Below are positions 16,925-24,918 of a stretch of 33,182 nucleotides of DNA, piece after piece. Source of the stretch: Phycisphaerales bacterium. GTDB taxonomy: Bacteria; Planctomycetota; Phycisphaerae; Phycisphaerales; SM1A02. A program made the position numbers and the translations under genes. Below the pieces are notes generated by a model. The model was not told where the DNA came from. It made no database searches and saw nothing but the letters and a program-made list of their open reading frames with translations. Every line of letters starts with the position of its first letter. Positions within the stretch are counted from its first letter, which is position 1. The DNA is taken from the NCBI GenBank assembly GCA_022446905.1, contig JAKVBT010000016.1, positions 16,547 through 49,728 on the forward strand, written 5' to 3'.

Positions 16925-17989
16925 TTAAGAGCCGATCAGCTGGGCGTACAGTGCACGTGCTGTTGCGAGATCATCTGCGCCAACGAGGGCCCGTCCATCT
17001 GCAAATACTGTGAGGCGTGTGCCATCTGGGCAGTCCAGCCGAAGTGCGTGTTGGTCTTGAGCGACGTGGCCATGGGCCTGCCATCGAGTTGCGAGTTTCT
17101 CTAAATTGACCATCCCAGGGCGAGCCGGCCGGATCTGCACCGTGCTGCGACCACACAGTATCTCGGTGTGCGCCTGCCGTTTGCCCTCCAGCCATTCGAA
17201 CTGCCGGCCGCTGCAACACGGGCAATCGTCGCGTGGACGGTCGGCCGTGACTCGCCTCGCCAGTCCATGCCAAGGATCAATGGAGTGGAGGCTGCGGTCG
17301 ATGCCACTGGTCCCCGCGCAGATCAAGCGCATTGTCAGGGAGGCTTGGTGTGCAGTGACCGCCGCGACGGTGGGGCCGAGCACGCCGGCGGTGTCGCATG
17401 TCGGGAGGGTTCCAGATGGTGGGGGTTCTGGAAACAGGCAGCGGAGGCACGGTCCAGCTTCAGATGCAGGCCATGAGATCCTCCCATCTTGCCCCGAATG
17501 CTGCGGGAGTAAGGCTGTCACCAGGCCCTCTGTGCCAACTGCGCCTGCATAGACATAGGGAAGGCCGCGATGCACGGCAACATCGTTGAGTAGGTATCGC
17601 CCCTCAAGGTTGTCCAACCCGTCTACGAGGACATCAATGTCATTGGTCAGTTGAAGTGCAATGTCATGGCGAAAGTCATCTACGACAGGTTCGACATTCA
17701 TCGTCGGGTTGATCGCTTTCAGACGAGCCGCAGCAGCGATAGCTTTTGGCCTCGCATGGTCCGCATCTTCTTGATCAAAGAGAACCTGCCGCTGCAGATT
17801 GGTTGGCTCGACTACATCACGGTCAATTAGTCGCAGATGACCAACGCCAGCTCTTGTGAGCAGGTCAGAGACTCCACATCCAAGCGCTCCACATCCAATG
17901 ACCAGCACTCGAGCTTCGGCAAGGCGGGCTTGGCCCTCGGCACCAATTTCCGGGAGCAGCATTTGGCGGTGATAGCGGTCGTTACTCAT
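16925..17989 (-). CDS. ThiF/MoeB/HesA-type adenylyltransferase (E1-like)
   Basis: A 354-residue E1-like enzyme that adenylates the C-terminal Gly-Gly of a sulfur-carrier protein (ThiS or MoaD type). Motifs in order: the N-terminal RYHRQMLLPEIGAEGQ, the ATP loop VLVIGCGALGCGV, the DRDVVEPTNLQRQVLF segment with the Arg finger, DGLDNLEGRYLLND, a zinc half-site CLRC, the conserved Cys in PTCDTAGVLGP, and the second zinc half-site CPCC. After about residue 265 a C-terminal domain of 90 residues replaces the rhodanese domain seen in some relatives; I do not recognise it. A thiC gene lies about 9 kb away on the other strand, so a thiamine role is possible, but no thiS, thiG or moaD is next to it, and MoeB function is equally possible. 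The upstream rpsG-rpsL pair points the same way. Confidence 0.87.
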   Translation of the reverse strand: MSNDRYHRQMLLPEIGAEGQARLAEARVLVIGCGALGCGVSDLLTRAGVGHLRLIDRDVVEPTNLQRQVLFDQEDADHARPKAIAAAARLKAINPTMNVEPVVDDFRHDIALQLTNDIDVLVDGLDNLEGRYLLNDVAVHRGLPYVYAGAVGTEGLVTALLPQHSGQDGRISWPASEAGPCLRCLFPEPPPSGTLPTCDTAGVLGPTVAAVTAHQASLTMRLICAGTSGIDRSLHSIDPWHGLARRVTADRPRDDCPCCSGRQFEWLEGKRQAHTEILCGRSTVQIRPARPGMVNLEKLATRWQAHGHVAQDQHALRLDCPDGTRLTVFADGRALVGADDLATARALYAQLIGS

Positions 17990-18004
17990 GAGCGAACGAT
18001 GCTA

Positions 18005-18035
18005 CAGCGAGCAGCGATGAATTCGCTGCTCGCTG
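18005..18035 (-). terminator. 13-bp perfect hairpin after rpsG
   Basis: CAGCGAGCAGCGA at 18005-18017 pairs perfectly with 18023-18035 around a 5-base loop. It begins about 41 bases past the rpsG stop on the minus strand, ahead of the ThiF-like gene. No T-run follows on either strand. It resembles the hairpin at 9720-9747 in being long, GC-rich and without a U-tract. Confidence 0.6.
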
Positions 18036-18075
18036 AGAAATTCTGGATTGAGAGCTGCTAACCGAGCCTGCAGAA

Positions 18076-18570
18076 TCACCATGCGAAGTGGCTAAAGGCC
18101 TTATTGGCTTCAGCCATGCGGTGTGTCTGCTCACGCACAGTGCAGGCCTTACCTTCGCCATTGGCGGCGTCATAAAGCTCACGCGCAAGTCGGTCAGCCA
18201 TGGGCTTGCCCTTGTCACCACGCACCGCAGTAATGATCCAACGGAATGCAAGGCTCTGTCGGCGTCGCTGGGTCACCGGCATTGGGACCTGATAGTTGGC
18301 ACCGCCAACACGCTTGGATCGCACTTCAACATTAGGCTTGACGTTTTCAATCGCCTTTCGGAAGGCATCAATCGCCTTGTCAGGCATGCTTTCCCGCTTA
18401 TCCTTGTCGATCCGCTTTTGCATCTTGTCAAGTGCGTCATAGACGACGCGCTGCGCTACAGCTTTCTTGCCGTCCACCATGACGCAATTAATGAATTTCG
18501 CGAGCACCTTGTCCCCGTGACGGGGATCAGGCTTGAGTTGTTGCTCTGAGTAGGTAATACGTCCGGCCAT
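18076..18570 (-). CDS. rpsG: 30S ribosomal protein S7
   Basis: Primary rRNA-binding protein that nucleates assembly of the 30S head and lies near the E site. It is 164 residues, slightly longer than the usual 156. The N-terminal DPRHGDKVLAKFINCVM segment, the QRVVYDAL helix, the FRKAIENVKPNVEVRSKRVGG core and the YQVPMPVTQRRRQSLAFRW arm are all characteristic. The start at 18570 has a near-perfect SD (AAAGGAGG at 18577-18584); the frame runs to 18591 but that start has no SD. It is the second gene of an rpsL-rpsG operon. The fusA and tuf genes that often follow in the str operon are absent here; a hairpin and the ThiF-like gene follow instead. Confidence 0.96.
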   Translation of the reverse strand: MAGRITYSEQQLKPDPRHGDKVLAKFINCVMVDGKKAVAQRVVYDALDKMQKRIDKDKRESMPDKAIDAFRKAIENVKPNVEVRSKRVGGANYQVPMPVTQRRRQSLAFRWIITAVRGDKGKPMADRLARELYDAANGEGKACTVREQTHRMAEANKAFSHFAW

Positions 18571-18686
18571 GTTCGGCCTCCTTTGGCTCATCTACCCAAC
18601 ATTGTGGGTCTTGTGTTCACCGTGGACGGGTGCGTCACACGATTACTTGCCAGCACCAGAGAAGTGGTGCATCGATTATCTGTGGG

Positions 18687-19061
18687 CTACTTCTTGCCGC
18701 GCTTAGTTCCGTACTTGGAGCGGCCCTTTGCCCGTCCATCAACACCAAGCGTGTCGAGGCTGCCACGAACAACGTGGTATCGAACACCAGGAAGATCCCG
18801 CACTCGGCCACCACGCACAAGCACAATCGAGTGCTCCTGTAGGTTGTGACCTTCGCCACCGATGTAGGCGCTGATCTCCTTGCCGTTGGACAAACGAACA
18901 CGAGCGACCTTTCGAAGCGCAGAGTTGGGCTTCTTGGGTGTCACGGTTCGGACCTGTAGGCACACACCTCGCTTTTGAGGGCAGGCGTCTAGGTCACGGA
19001 CCTTCGACTTTGCCTTTGGACTTCGGCGGGGCTTGCGAACCAGTTGGTTGATCGTGGGCAT
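18687..19061 (-). CDS. rpsL: 30S ribosomal protein S12
   Basis: Decoding-centre protein of the 30S subunit. At 124 residues it has the standard length. It starts [12 protein letters not shown] and carries [17 protein letters not shown] (the loop contacting the A site and the usual site of streptomycin-resistance changes; the Lys pair is wild type) and [17 protein letters not shown], which includes the Asp commonly methylthiolated by RimO. The start at 19061 has GGAG 5 bases upstream; the longer frame to 19082 adds only unrelated residues. The intergenic gap of 116 bases to rpsG is long for this pair, but no other gene is visible in it. A candidate promoter lies at 19098-19125. Confidence 0.97.
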   Translation of the reverse strand: MPTINQLVRKPRRSPKAKSKVRDLDACPQKRGVCLQVRTVTPKKPNSALRKVARVRLSNGKEISAYIGGEGHNLQEHSIVLVRGGRVRDLPGVRYHVVRGSLDTLGVDGRAKGRSKYGTKRGKK

Positions 19062-19097
19062 AGGAACTCCAGAACACGCCACAATGGCGAGCCGAGC

Positions 19098-19125
19098 AGT
19101 GTATCAGGACTGCCGTCTTAGGCAA
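19098..19125 (-). promoter_or_regulatory. Candidate sigma-70-type promoter for rpsL-rpsG
   Basis: On the minus strand TTGCCT (19120-19125) is followed after 16 bases by TACACT (19098-19103), with an extended -10 TGA directly upstream of it. Each box matches 4 of 6 consensus bases. Transcription would start near 19091, giving a leader of about 30 bases before the rpsL ATG. Found by eye only. Confidence 0.45.
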
Positions 19126-19267
19126 AGCAAAGGCATGCCCAAGGGCCAAGAGGGGGGCTTCAAGCAAGGCGGCATCAGCGAGTTGGCGATTGTTGGCCCT
19201 TAGCAGTAACGCAGCAGATATCGGACCTTCTCTGGCCTCAATGGGTCTTGGAACCCACGCGGAGAGT

Positions 19268-19276
19268 TGTGGATAA
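19268..19276 (-). promoter_or_regulatory. DnaA box, exact consensus
   Basis: The minus strand reads TTATCCACA, the perfect DnaA-binding consensus, upstream of the rnhA-purSL-purQ genes. A weaker 7-of-9 copy follows at 19279-19287 in the same orientation. Confidence 0.5.
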
Positions 19277-19335
19277 GTCGTGGATGAGAAGGCCACATCC
19301 GAAAACATGTTCGATTTCACACCCACCGGCCAAGG

Positions 19336-19344
19336 TTTTCCACA
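19336..19344 (+). promoter_or_regulatory. DnaA box-like site (TTTTCCACA)
   Basis: One mismatch from TTATCCACA, in inverted orientation to the site at 19268 and about 60 bases from it, some 80 bases before the chosen rnhA start. Confidence 0.4.
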
Positions 19345-19423
19345 AGGCTCACTCTGAGGTCAATCTGAATAGACTGCTATGGAGCGATCAGCTACAGATG
19401 GCTCGATCAGCCCCAGTGCGAGG

Positions 19424-19888
19424 ATGGGTAACCCCTTGTTCCAATTCGAATTGCATAGTGACGGGGCTTGTTTGGGGAACCCGGGGCCGGGTGGATGGGC
19501 CTGCATCGTGCGGAACCAAGACGGTGGCGAACAGGTGCTGGTTGGCGGCGCTACTTCGACGACGAACAATCGCATGGAATTGACTGCGGTTCTTGAAGGC
19601 CTGCGCTCATTGCCCGAAGGCGCGCATGCGCAACTACATGCCGATAGTCAATACGTCCTGAATGGACTAACTGAGTGGCTGGATAATTGGAAGCAGCGTG
19701 GATGGCGCACCAGTGGTCGCAAGCCAGTCAAGAACATCGACCTTTGGAAGGCGCTGGATCAAGAACGTGCGCGACTGCACATTGAATGTACATGGGTTGA
19801 AGGTCATGCTGGACACCCAGAGAACGAACGTTGTGACATGCTCGCCAAACAGCAGGCTGAGATGTATCAGGAGGATCTTCAGGCATGA
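19424..19888 (+). CDS. rnhA: Ribonuclease HI
   Basis: Endonuclease that cuts the RNA strand of RNA-DNA hybrids (R-loops, Okazaki primers). The catalytic carboxylates of the family are visible: Asp in HSDGACLGNPGPGGWA, Glu in NNRMELTAV, Asp in LHADSQYVLNGL, and the C-terminal segment EGHAGHPENERCDMLA with the flexible His and last Asp. The basic handle region (NWKQRGWRTSGRKPVKN) is present. From ATG 19424 the protein is 154 residues, matching E. coli RNase HI; the frame opens at 19379, and neither start has a good SD, so the true start is uncertain. Its stop overlaps the purSL start (ATGA 19885-19888), so the replication/repair enzyme and purine synthesis genes share an mRNA. Confidence 0.93.
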   Translation: MGNPLFQFELHSDGACLGNPGPGGWACIVRNQDGGEQVLVGGATSTTNNRMELTAVLEGLRSLPEGAHAQLHADSQYVLNGLTEWLDNWKQRGWRTSGRKPVKNIDLWKALDQERARLHIECTWVEGHAGHPENERCDMLAKQQAEMYQEDLQA

Positions 19889-22797
19889 CCGTGCACCGCA
19901 TCGAAGTTCGGCCTTCTTTGCACGCTGGGGATCCGGCAGGTCAGTCGGCGCTCGAGGCGATACACGCTATGCCGGGTGGTCAGCAACTGCGCGGCATTGC
20001 GACTGCAGCGGTGTATCTCATTGAGGCAGATCTCGATGTGAAGCAAGTGGAGCACATCGGACACACGCTGTTGGCACACCCTGTTAGCGATGAGTTGGTG
20101 ATTGGGGCGTCTCCTATTCGGTCGACCTCAGTGATTGAAGTGCACCCGTTGCCCGGGGTCATGGACCCGGATGCCGACTCCATCGAGGCGGCGATTGAGC
20201 GCCTGCTTGGCATTGAGGTGCAGGTCCGGACCGGAAGACGGTACGACCTCGATGGAGTTGATGCGACAGTTGGCCGAGAACTGGCCTCCAAGTGTCTGGC
20301 AAACCCTCTGATTCATGATGTCCATATCGGCCCAGCGCATCCCGAGTCGTTTCCAATCGGTCATGCGCACGATATGTCCAGCAATGAAGTGCCGCTCTGT
20401 GATCTCAAAGATGATGCGCTGCTCCGATTGAGTCGAGAAGGGCACCTTTTCCTCAGTCTCGATGAAATGCATGCGTTGCAAGATCACTTCCGGGCACTGG
20501 GACGTGAGCCACGTGACATCGAATTGGAAACACTTGCACAAACGTGGTCAGAGCACTGTGTTCACAAGACACTCAAAGCCACCGTTGACTATGCAGGCGA
20601 ATTGCCTGGGGGTGGTATTCCGTCAGCATCGATGATCGAGGATGGGACGCTCCGTATACCGAATTTACTGAAGTGCACGGTTGCAGCAGCGACGCATCAA
20701 TTGATGGAGGAAGGATTAGACCAATGGTGCCTTTCTGTCTTTGTTGATAATGCCGGCATCGTGGGCTTCGATGAAGACACCGCCGTGTGTTTCAAGGTGG
20801 AGACCCACAACCACCCCTCTGCCTTAGAACCTTATGGTGGTGCAGCAACGGGGATTGGTGGATGTATTCGCGACGTCATCGGTACTGGTTTGGCGGCACG
20901 CCCAATTGCGGCAACAGATGTCTTCTGTGTCGGATCCCAGACCATGGAACACATCCCAGACGGCTGCTTGCATCCACGACGCATTCTGCATCGCGTCGTT
21001 GAGGGTGTTCGGGACTATGGCAACAGAATGGGTATCCCAACACTTGATGGAACGGTCTGGTTTGATAACCGCTACGTCGGCAATCCACTGGTGTTCTGTG
21101 GGTGTGTTGGGGTGATGCCTAGAGATTTGGTCAGCGGCGCACCACGCGCTGGTGACCGGATTATCGCGATGGGCGGGCGTACTGGACGCGATGGTGTGCA
21201 TGGCGCCACGTTCTCTTCTGCGGAGTTGACTGATACACACGCCGATGAGTTTTCGCACGCAGTTCAGATTGGCAACGCCATTACGGAGAAGAAGGTGCTC
21301 GACGCCATCATGGCGGCCCGAGATCATGCATCCGGATGCTTGTTTACGGCGATCACCGACTGTGGTGCTGGAGGATTCAGTAGTGCTGTAGGTGAGATGG
21401 GTGAAGAACTTGGTGCTGTAGTCAATTTGGAACAGGCACCACTGAAGTACACGGGCCTGACGCCGACTGAAATCTGGATTAGTGAAGCACAGGAACGCAT
21501 GGTGCTTGCTGTGTCTGCAGATCGATTGGAGGCGTTGGCCTCTATTTGCGAGGAACATGAAGTTGAGTGGTGCGATCTGGGTGAATTTGGGACACCACAG
21601 CGGGAGTTGATTCTTCGTTACGGCGGGTCGGAACTTGGGCGATTGTCCATGCAGTTCATGCACGAAGGATTGCCGGACCGCGTGCGGCAAGCGTCTTGGA
21701 ATCCCACGGACGTCGAGGTTCCTGCAGAAGTATGTGAGAGCGACTTGTCGCAGATGCTTCACGCATTGATGTCTCATCCCAATATTGCATCAAAGAGATC
21801 AATCATTCGGCAGTACGACCACGAAGTGCAGGGGCGTACCATGATCAAGCCGCTTGTTGGACCAGACGGCGAAGGGCCTAGCGATGCGGCGGTCATTACG
21901 CCGGTTCGTGGAAGTACGCGGGGTTTGGCTATTGGATCTGGTCTTGCAACTGGTTTGGCTGCCGACCCCTACGACATGGTTCTTGCAGCAATCGATGAGT
22001 GCGTTCGCAATCTCGTGTGTGTAGGTGCTGATCCTGAGCAGATCGCCATTCTTGACAATTATTGCTGGCCTGGCTGTGAGGATGAAGAACGCATGGGTGA
22101 GTTGGTGCGTGCATCGGCGGCCTGTCTCCATGGAGGTTTGGCCTATCGGACTCCCTTTATCAGTGGGAAGGATTCGCTCAACAACCAATTCACGACCGAA
22201 GCGGGAGAGACCATTCGGATTCCACCAACCATGCTTATCAGTGGGTTTGGAATTGTCTCCGATGTCCGCCAATGTGTCACTATGGACGCGAAGGCCCCAG
22301 ACAACCTGTTGGTGCTCGTGGGCGAAACGACTGACTGCATCGGTGGGAGTCATCTGCTCTTGATGAGTCAGGCGGCGCCTGGATCTCGCATGTTGCCAAG
22401 AACGGATCTCAAGGCCGGACCGGCTAATGCGCGAGTGGTCGCGGGACTGATTGCCGAGGGGTTGGTTCGCAGTGCGCATGATCCAAGTGAGGGTGGCGTG
22501 CTTGTCGCCGCTGCGGAGATGGCGTGTGCCGGCGGACTTGGTGTTGCACTGGACCCACAAGCGGTGCAGGGCAACCTTGACTCGCTGAGCGTGGCTTGCT
22601 TTGCAGAGACGCCCTCACGCTATCTACTTGAGGTGACAGAATCGAATCTGAAGCACATCATCGATCGTCTTGGAGAAACACCCTGCTCAGTGATAGGCCG
22701 CTTTACCGCCGACCCAGTCATGACAGCGGGTGATCGTCTGGACTTGCAGATTGAAACGTTGCAGCAAGCGTGGCTGACTGGGATGGAATGCTCATGA
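19885..22797 (+). CDS. purL: Phosphoribosylformylglycinamidine synthase, PurS-PurS-PurL fusion
   Basis: The synthetase subunit that converts FGAR plus glutamine-derived ammonia and ATP to FGAM, step four of de novo purine synthesis. At 970 residues it is longer than a stand-alone small PurL (about 720-750). Residues 1-75 and about 80-150 look like two tandem PurS-like units, each with a beta strand, a long helix (QSALEAIHAM; DSIEAAIERLLG) and a second strand-helix; PurS normally bridges PurL and PurQ. The PurL part follows: TWSEHCVHKT with catalytic His near residue 224, then FKVETHNHPSALEPYGGAAT, GGRTGRDGVHGATF, the second ATP-binding half with SGKDSLNNQF, and LVRSAHDPSEGGVLVAAAE. It overlaps rnhA upstream and purQ downstream by ATGA, so the complex is likely made in fixed ratio. 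Confidence 0.95.
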   Translation: MTVHRIEVRPSLHAGDPAGQSALEAIHAMPGGQQLRGIATAAVYLIEADLDVKQVEHIGHTLLAHPVSDELVIGASPIRSTSVIEVHPLPGVMDPDADSIEAAIERLLGIEVQVRTGRRYDLDGVDATVGRELASKCLANPLIHDVHIGPAHPESFPIGHAHDMSSNEVPLCDLKDDALLRLSREGHLFLSLDEMHALQDHFRALGREPRDIELETLAQTWSEHCVHKTLKATVDYAGELPGGGIPSASMIEDGTLRIPNLLKCTVAAATHQLMEEGLDQWCLSVFVDNAGIVGFDEDTAVCFKVETHNHPSALEPYGGAATGIGGCIRDVIGTGLAARPIAATDVFCVGSQTMEHIPDGCLHPRRILHRVVEGVRDYGNRMGIPTLDGTVWFDNRYVGNPLVFCGCVGVMPRDLVSGAPRAGDRIIAMGGRTGRDGVHGATFSSAELTDTHADEFSHAVQIGNAITEKKVLDAIMAARDHASGCLFTAITDCGAGGFSSAVGEMGEELGAVVNLEQAPLKYTGLTPTEIWISEAQERMVLAVSADRLEALASICEEHEVEWCDLGEFGTPQRELILRYGGSELGRLSMQFMHEGLPDRVRQASWNPTDVEVPAEVCESDLSQMLHALMSHPNIASKRSIIRQYDHEVQGRTMIKPLVGPDGEGPSDAAVITPVRGSTRGLAIGSGLATGLAADPYDMVLAAIDECVRNLVCVGADPEQIAILDNYCWPGCEDEERMGELVRASAACLHGGLAYRTPFISGKDSLNNQFTTEAGETIRIPPTMLISGFGIVSDVRQCVTMDAKAPDNLLVLVGETTDCIGGSHLLLMSQAAPGSRMLPRTDLKAGPANARVVAGLIAEGLVRSAHDPSEGGVLVAAAEMACAGGLGVALDPQAVQGNLDSLSVACFAETPSRYLLEVTESNLKHIIDRLGETPCSVIGRFTADPVMTAGDRLDLQIETLQQAWLTGMECS

Positions 22798-23630
22798 CCA
22801 CTGCGACCATGGACACATTGGAATACGCTGCGGACATGGCTGACCGACCTCGAGCACTGATCATGACTGCTGCAGGGATCAACTGCGACCATGAGTTGGC
22901 CGAGGCATTTGCGTTGGCTGGCGCTACCCCTGAGTTCATTCACTTGACGACGCTGATGAGCACGCCGGATTTGATTGATCAGTTTGACTTGGTTGGTCTC
23001 CCGGGGGGCTTTTCCTATGGCGACGCTATTGCTGCAGGGCGTATTGCGGCGGCACTAGTATCGAGTTCATTGATAGATCGTTTGCGGGCTGCAATTGATC
23101 GGGGCGTACCAATGATTGCACCATGCAACGGGTTTCAGATTGCTGTGCAGGCAGGTCTTCTTCCTGGGCCACGGGCCGGCGCTGGTGCGCGCACAGAGGC
23201 AGCGCTTTTGGAAAACGACTGCGGACGATTTATTGATCGGTGGGTCCGCGTCGAGTATCCCGCTTCACGTTGTGTCTGGACTCAGGGCATTACAGCGGAC
23301 GATGAAGCCATGTTGCTTCCGGTGGCCCATGGAGAGGGTCGTTTCTATGGAGAAACCGATCTTTTGAAGTGGCTGTGGTCCGAATCATGTGTGGCTGTTC
23401 AATATCAGAGTGATGATGATCCAAATGGTTCAGTCGATCACATCGCTGGAATTTGTGACCACAGTGGTTTGGTGCTTGGCCTGATGCCTCATCCGGAGCG
23501 GTACTTGCATTGGACACAGCATCCGTTCTGGACCCGAATCAAGCCACGATCTGAATCAACGCCTGGCCTACAGATGTTCCAATCGGCAGTGACGCACGTG
23601 CTGAAGATGCGAGCAGGTACGCAGGCCTAG
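22794..23630 (+). CDS. purQ: Phosphoribosylformylglycinamidine synthase, glutaminase subunit PurQ
   Basis: Class I glutamine amidotransferase that supplies ammonia to PurL. It is 278 residues. The start of the domain (RALIMTAAGINCDHELAEAF), the oxyanion GLPGGFSYGDAIAAGRIAA strand, the nucleophile Cys in IAPCNGFQIAVQAGLLPG and the His/Glu of the triad in LMPHPERYLHW are all present. An N-terminal 20 residues before the domain (through MADRPRAL) are extra. The start at 22794 overlaps the purL stop by ATGA; the frame extends to 22770, which would lengthen the overlap to 28 bases without an SD. The next gene begins 33 bases downstream. Confidence 0.95.
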   Translation: MTTATMDTLEYAADMADRPRALIMTAAGINCDHELAEAFALAGATPEFIHLTTLMSTPDLIDQFDLVGLPGGFSYGDAIAAGRIAAALVSSSLIDRLRAAIDRGVPMIAPCNGFQIAVQAGLLPGPRAGAGARTEAALLENDCGRFIDRWVRVEYPASRCVWTQGITADDEAMLLPVAHGEGRFYGETDLLKWLWSESCVAVQYQSDDDPNGSVDHIAGICDHSGLVLGLMPHPERYLHWTQHPFWTRIKPRSESTPGLQMFQSAVTHVLKMRAGTQA

Positions 23631-23663
23631 TTCATTTTGCCCACCTTCTATGGGGGAGTGTCT

Positions 23664-24860
23664 GTGCCTCCAATCGACCCGTTCTTTCTGACGCCTTCCG
23701 AGCCCCCATCCCCTGGAAATCGGACCTGTTCCAATTGCGGCTACGACTGTCGTGGTATTGGGCTGGCCCGTCCTTGTCCGGAGTGCGGTCATGAAGAAAC
23801 TCCGGCGGAAGCACCACTTGCCGTTGATGCGCAAGAGTCATCTGGGCGAGCTCCAAGAGGTATCCATCCTGGTGGGTTGACCTGTCCTCGCTGTGGGACC
23901 TCAACACAGGGCCTGCCGATTGGCGCACTTTGTGCTGCGTGCGCTAAGGAGACCCCAGGTCGATCACAGCAGGTATCGCACGATGATGGATCTGTCCCGT
24001 GTGTGGTCTGTGGCTACGATCGGCGTGCGACTCCAGCCGCGATGGTCTGTCCTGAATGCGGCGCAGTCCCTGAGGCGGCAGTGGCATCGCAGTCCGTGCC
24101 AGGCGCAGTGTCTTCCCCGCTCTCAACACGCAGTGCACGCTCATTGACATCAAACAGGCTTCCTCCACAGGTGGCCATGTCATGGATGTTCCGCACCGGC
24201 ACATCACTAGCGCTGGCTGCAACTTTGGGGCTGATTGCAGTCGGTGTACTCTCGATGACTGGTGTACTTGCGGAAGACTCCGATTACCGGGAGGTACTGT
24301 TGCTGGTGGCGCTTGCAGGTGCGTTCAGCGTCTGGCTTGTGACACCATCAACGCTTGATGTCGGGTTCAAGGGCTGGTTGGTGGCACGGTGGGCAGTTCG
24401 GCTCCTTACCCCGTGTTGGGTGGCTGGACTCTGGCTGTGGGATGTGTCTGGTCCAGTCTGGCAGCCGTGGACACTAGTTTTGGAACTGCTTGGCTTGATC
24501 GGCTTAATCGTGACCATGTTCGTGTATGAGACGATCTCGGTTGAACTGGAGTTGCGTGCGACGGCTCGTCGATTTGCAACCACAGGCTGGCTCTGGATGC
24601 CAGCAGCATTGTTGGCCTGGTTAGGTCCATTCCCTGAACGTACGCTGGTTCTTCCAGACAGTCCGGTCGGCATGATCGGGGCCATCTTTGTATTGATCGT
24701 TATTGGTCCCTGGTTCTGGATGCTGGGGCGAACTGCCAGATCACTGCAGGACATTCGGCGACTACGATCATGGACACGCCGTCACCATCGCGAAGCTGAA
24801 GCGCGGGTGGAAGCCCGTCGTGAACGCTTGGAACAAGCATCGGAACAACAACGCCCTTGA
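23664..24860 (+). CDS. Membrane protein with three N-terminal zinc ribbons
   Basis: A 398-residue protein of unknown function. Residues about 15-140 hold three zinc-ribbon units, each with two CxxC pairs: CSNCGYDC with CPECG, CPRCG with CAACA, and CVVCGYD with CPECGA. The first and third carry the GYD signature common in planctomycete membrane proteins. About six hydrophobic helices follow (for example LALAATLGLIAVGVL, VLLLVALAGAFSVWLV, LVLELLGLIGLIVTMFVY, AIFVLIVIGPWFWML), then a charged C-terminal helix rich in Arg and Glu. GTG 23664 is preferred over the upstream TTG 23637 because GGGGGAG lies 5-6 bases before it. It follows purQ by 33 bases, so it may be in the purine operon, but nothing ties its function to purines. 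Confidence 0.75.
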   Translation: MPPIDPFFLTPSEPPSPGNRTCSNCGYDCRGIGLARPCPECGHEETPAEAPLAVDAQESSGRAPRGIHPGGLTCPRCGTSTQGLPIGALCAACAKETPGRSQQVSHDDGSVPCVVCGYDRRATPAAMVCPECGAVPEAAVASQSVPGAVSSPLSTRSARSLTSNRLPPQVAMSWMFRTGTSLALAATLGLIAVGVLSMTGVLAEDSDYREVLLLVALAGAFSVWLVTPSTLDVGFKGWLVARWAVRLLTPCWVAGLWLWDVSGPVWQPWTLVLELLGLIGLIVTMFVYETISVELELRATARRFATTGWLWMPAALLAWLGPFPERTLVLPDSPVGMIGAIFVLIVIGPWFWMLGRTARSLQDIRRLRSWTRRHHREAEARVEARRERLEQASEQQRP

Positions 24861-24918
24861 GGTACCATGCCCCCTCGGTGATCTGTGAGCTTCTTTTGAA
24901 TTGCGAAAGGAACACGGT

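Larger units (their letters stand above)
19062..19423. other. Long divergent intergenic region between rpsL and rnhA with DnaA-box-like sites
   Basis: About 360 bases with no convincing gene. It holds the candidate rpsL promoter, a small hairpin TGGGT/ACCCA at 19242-19257, and three sequences like DnaA boxes: TGTGGATAA at 19268-19276 (exact complement of the consensus TTATCCACA), CGTGGATGA at 19279-19287 (7 of 9, shifted one helical turn from the first) and TTTTCCACA at 19336-19344 (8 of 9, opposite orientation). There is no clear AT-rich unwinding tract and no dnaA, dnaN or gyrB nearby, so an origin is unlikely on this evidence. DnaA-dependent control of one or both genes is possible. Confidence 0.5.

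Noticed and set aside
19062-19423. Replication origin
   Set aside because: DnaA-like boxes are present, but there is no AT-rich unwinding region, no dnaA/dnaN/gyrB neighbour and only three sites; kept as a possible regulatory cluster.
20824-22560. Minus-strand open frames of 317 and 253 codons inside purSL
   Set aside because: They lie antisense to a clearly conserved gene, have no SD and show no recognisable domain; they are composition shadows.
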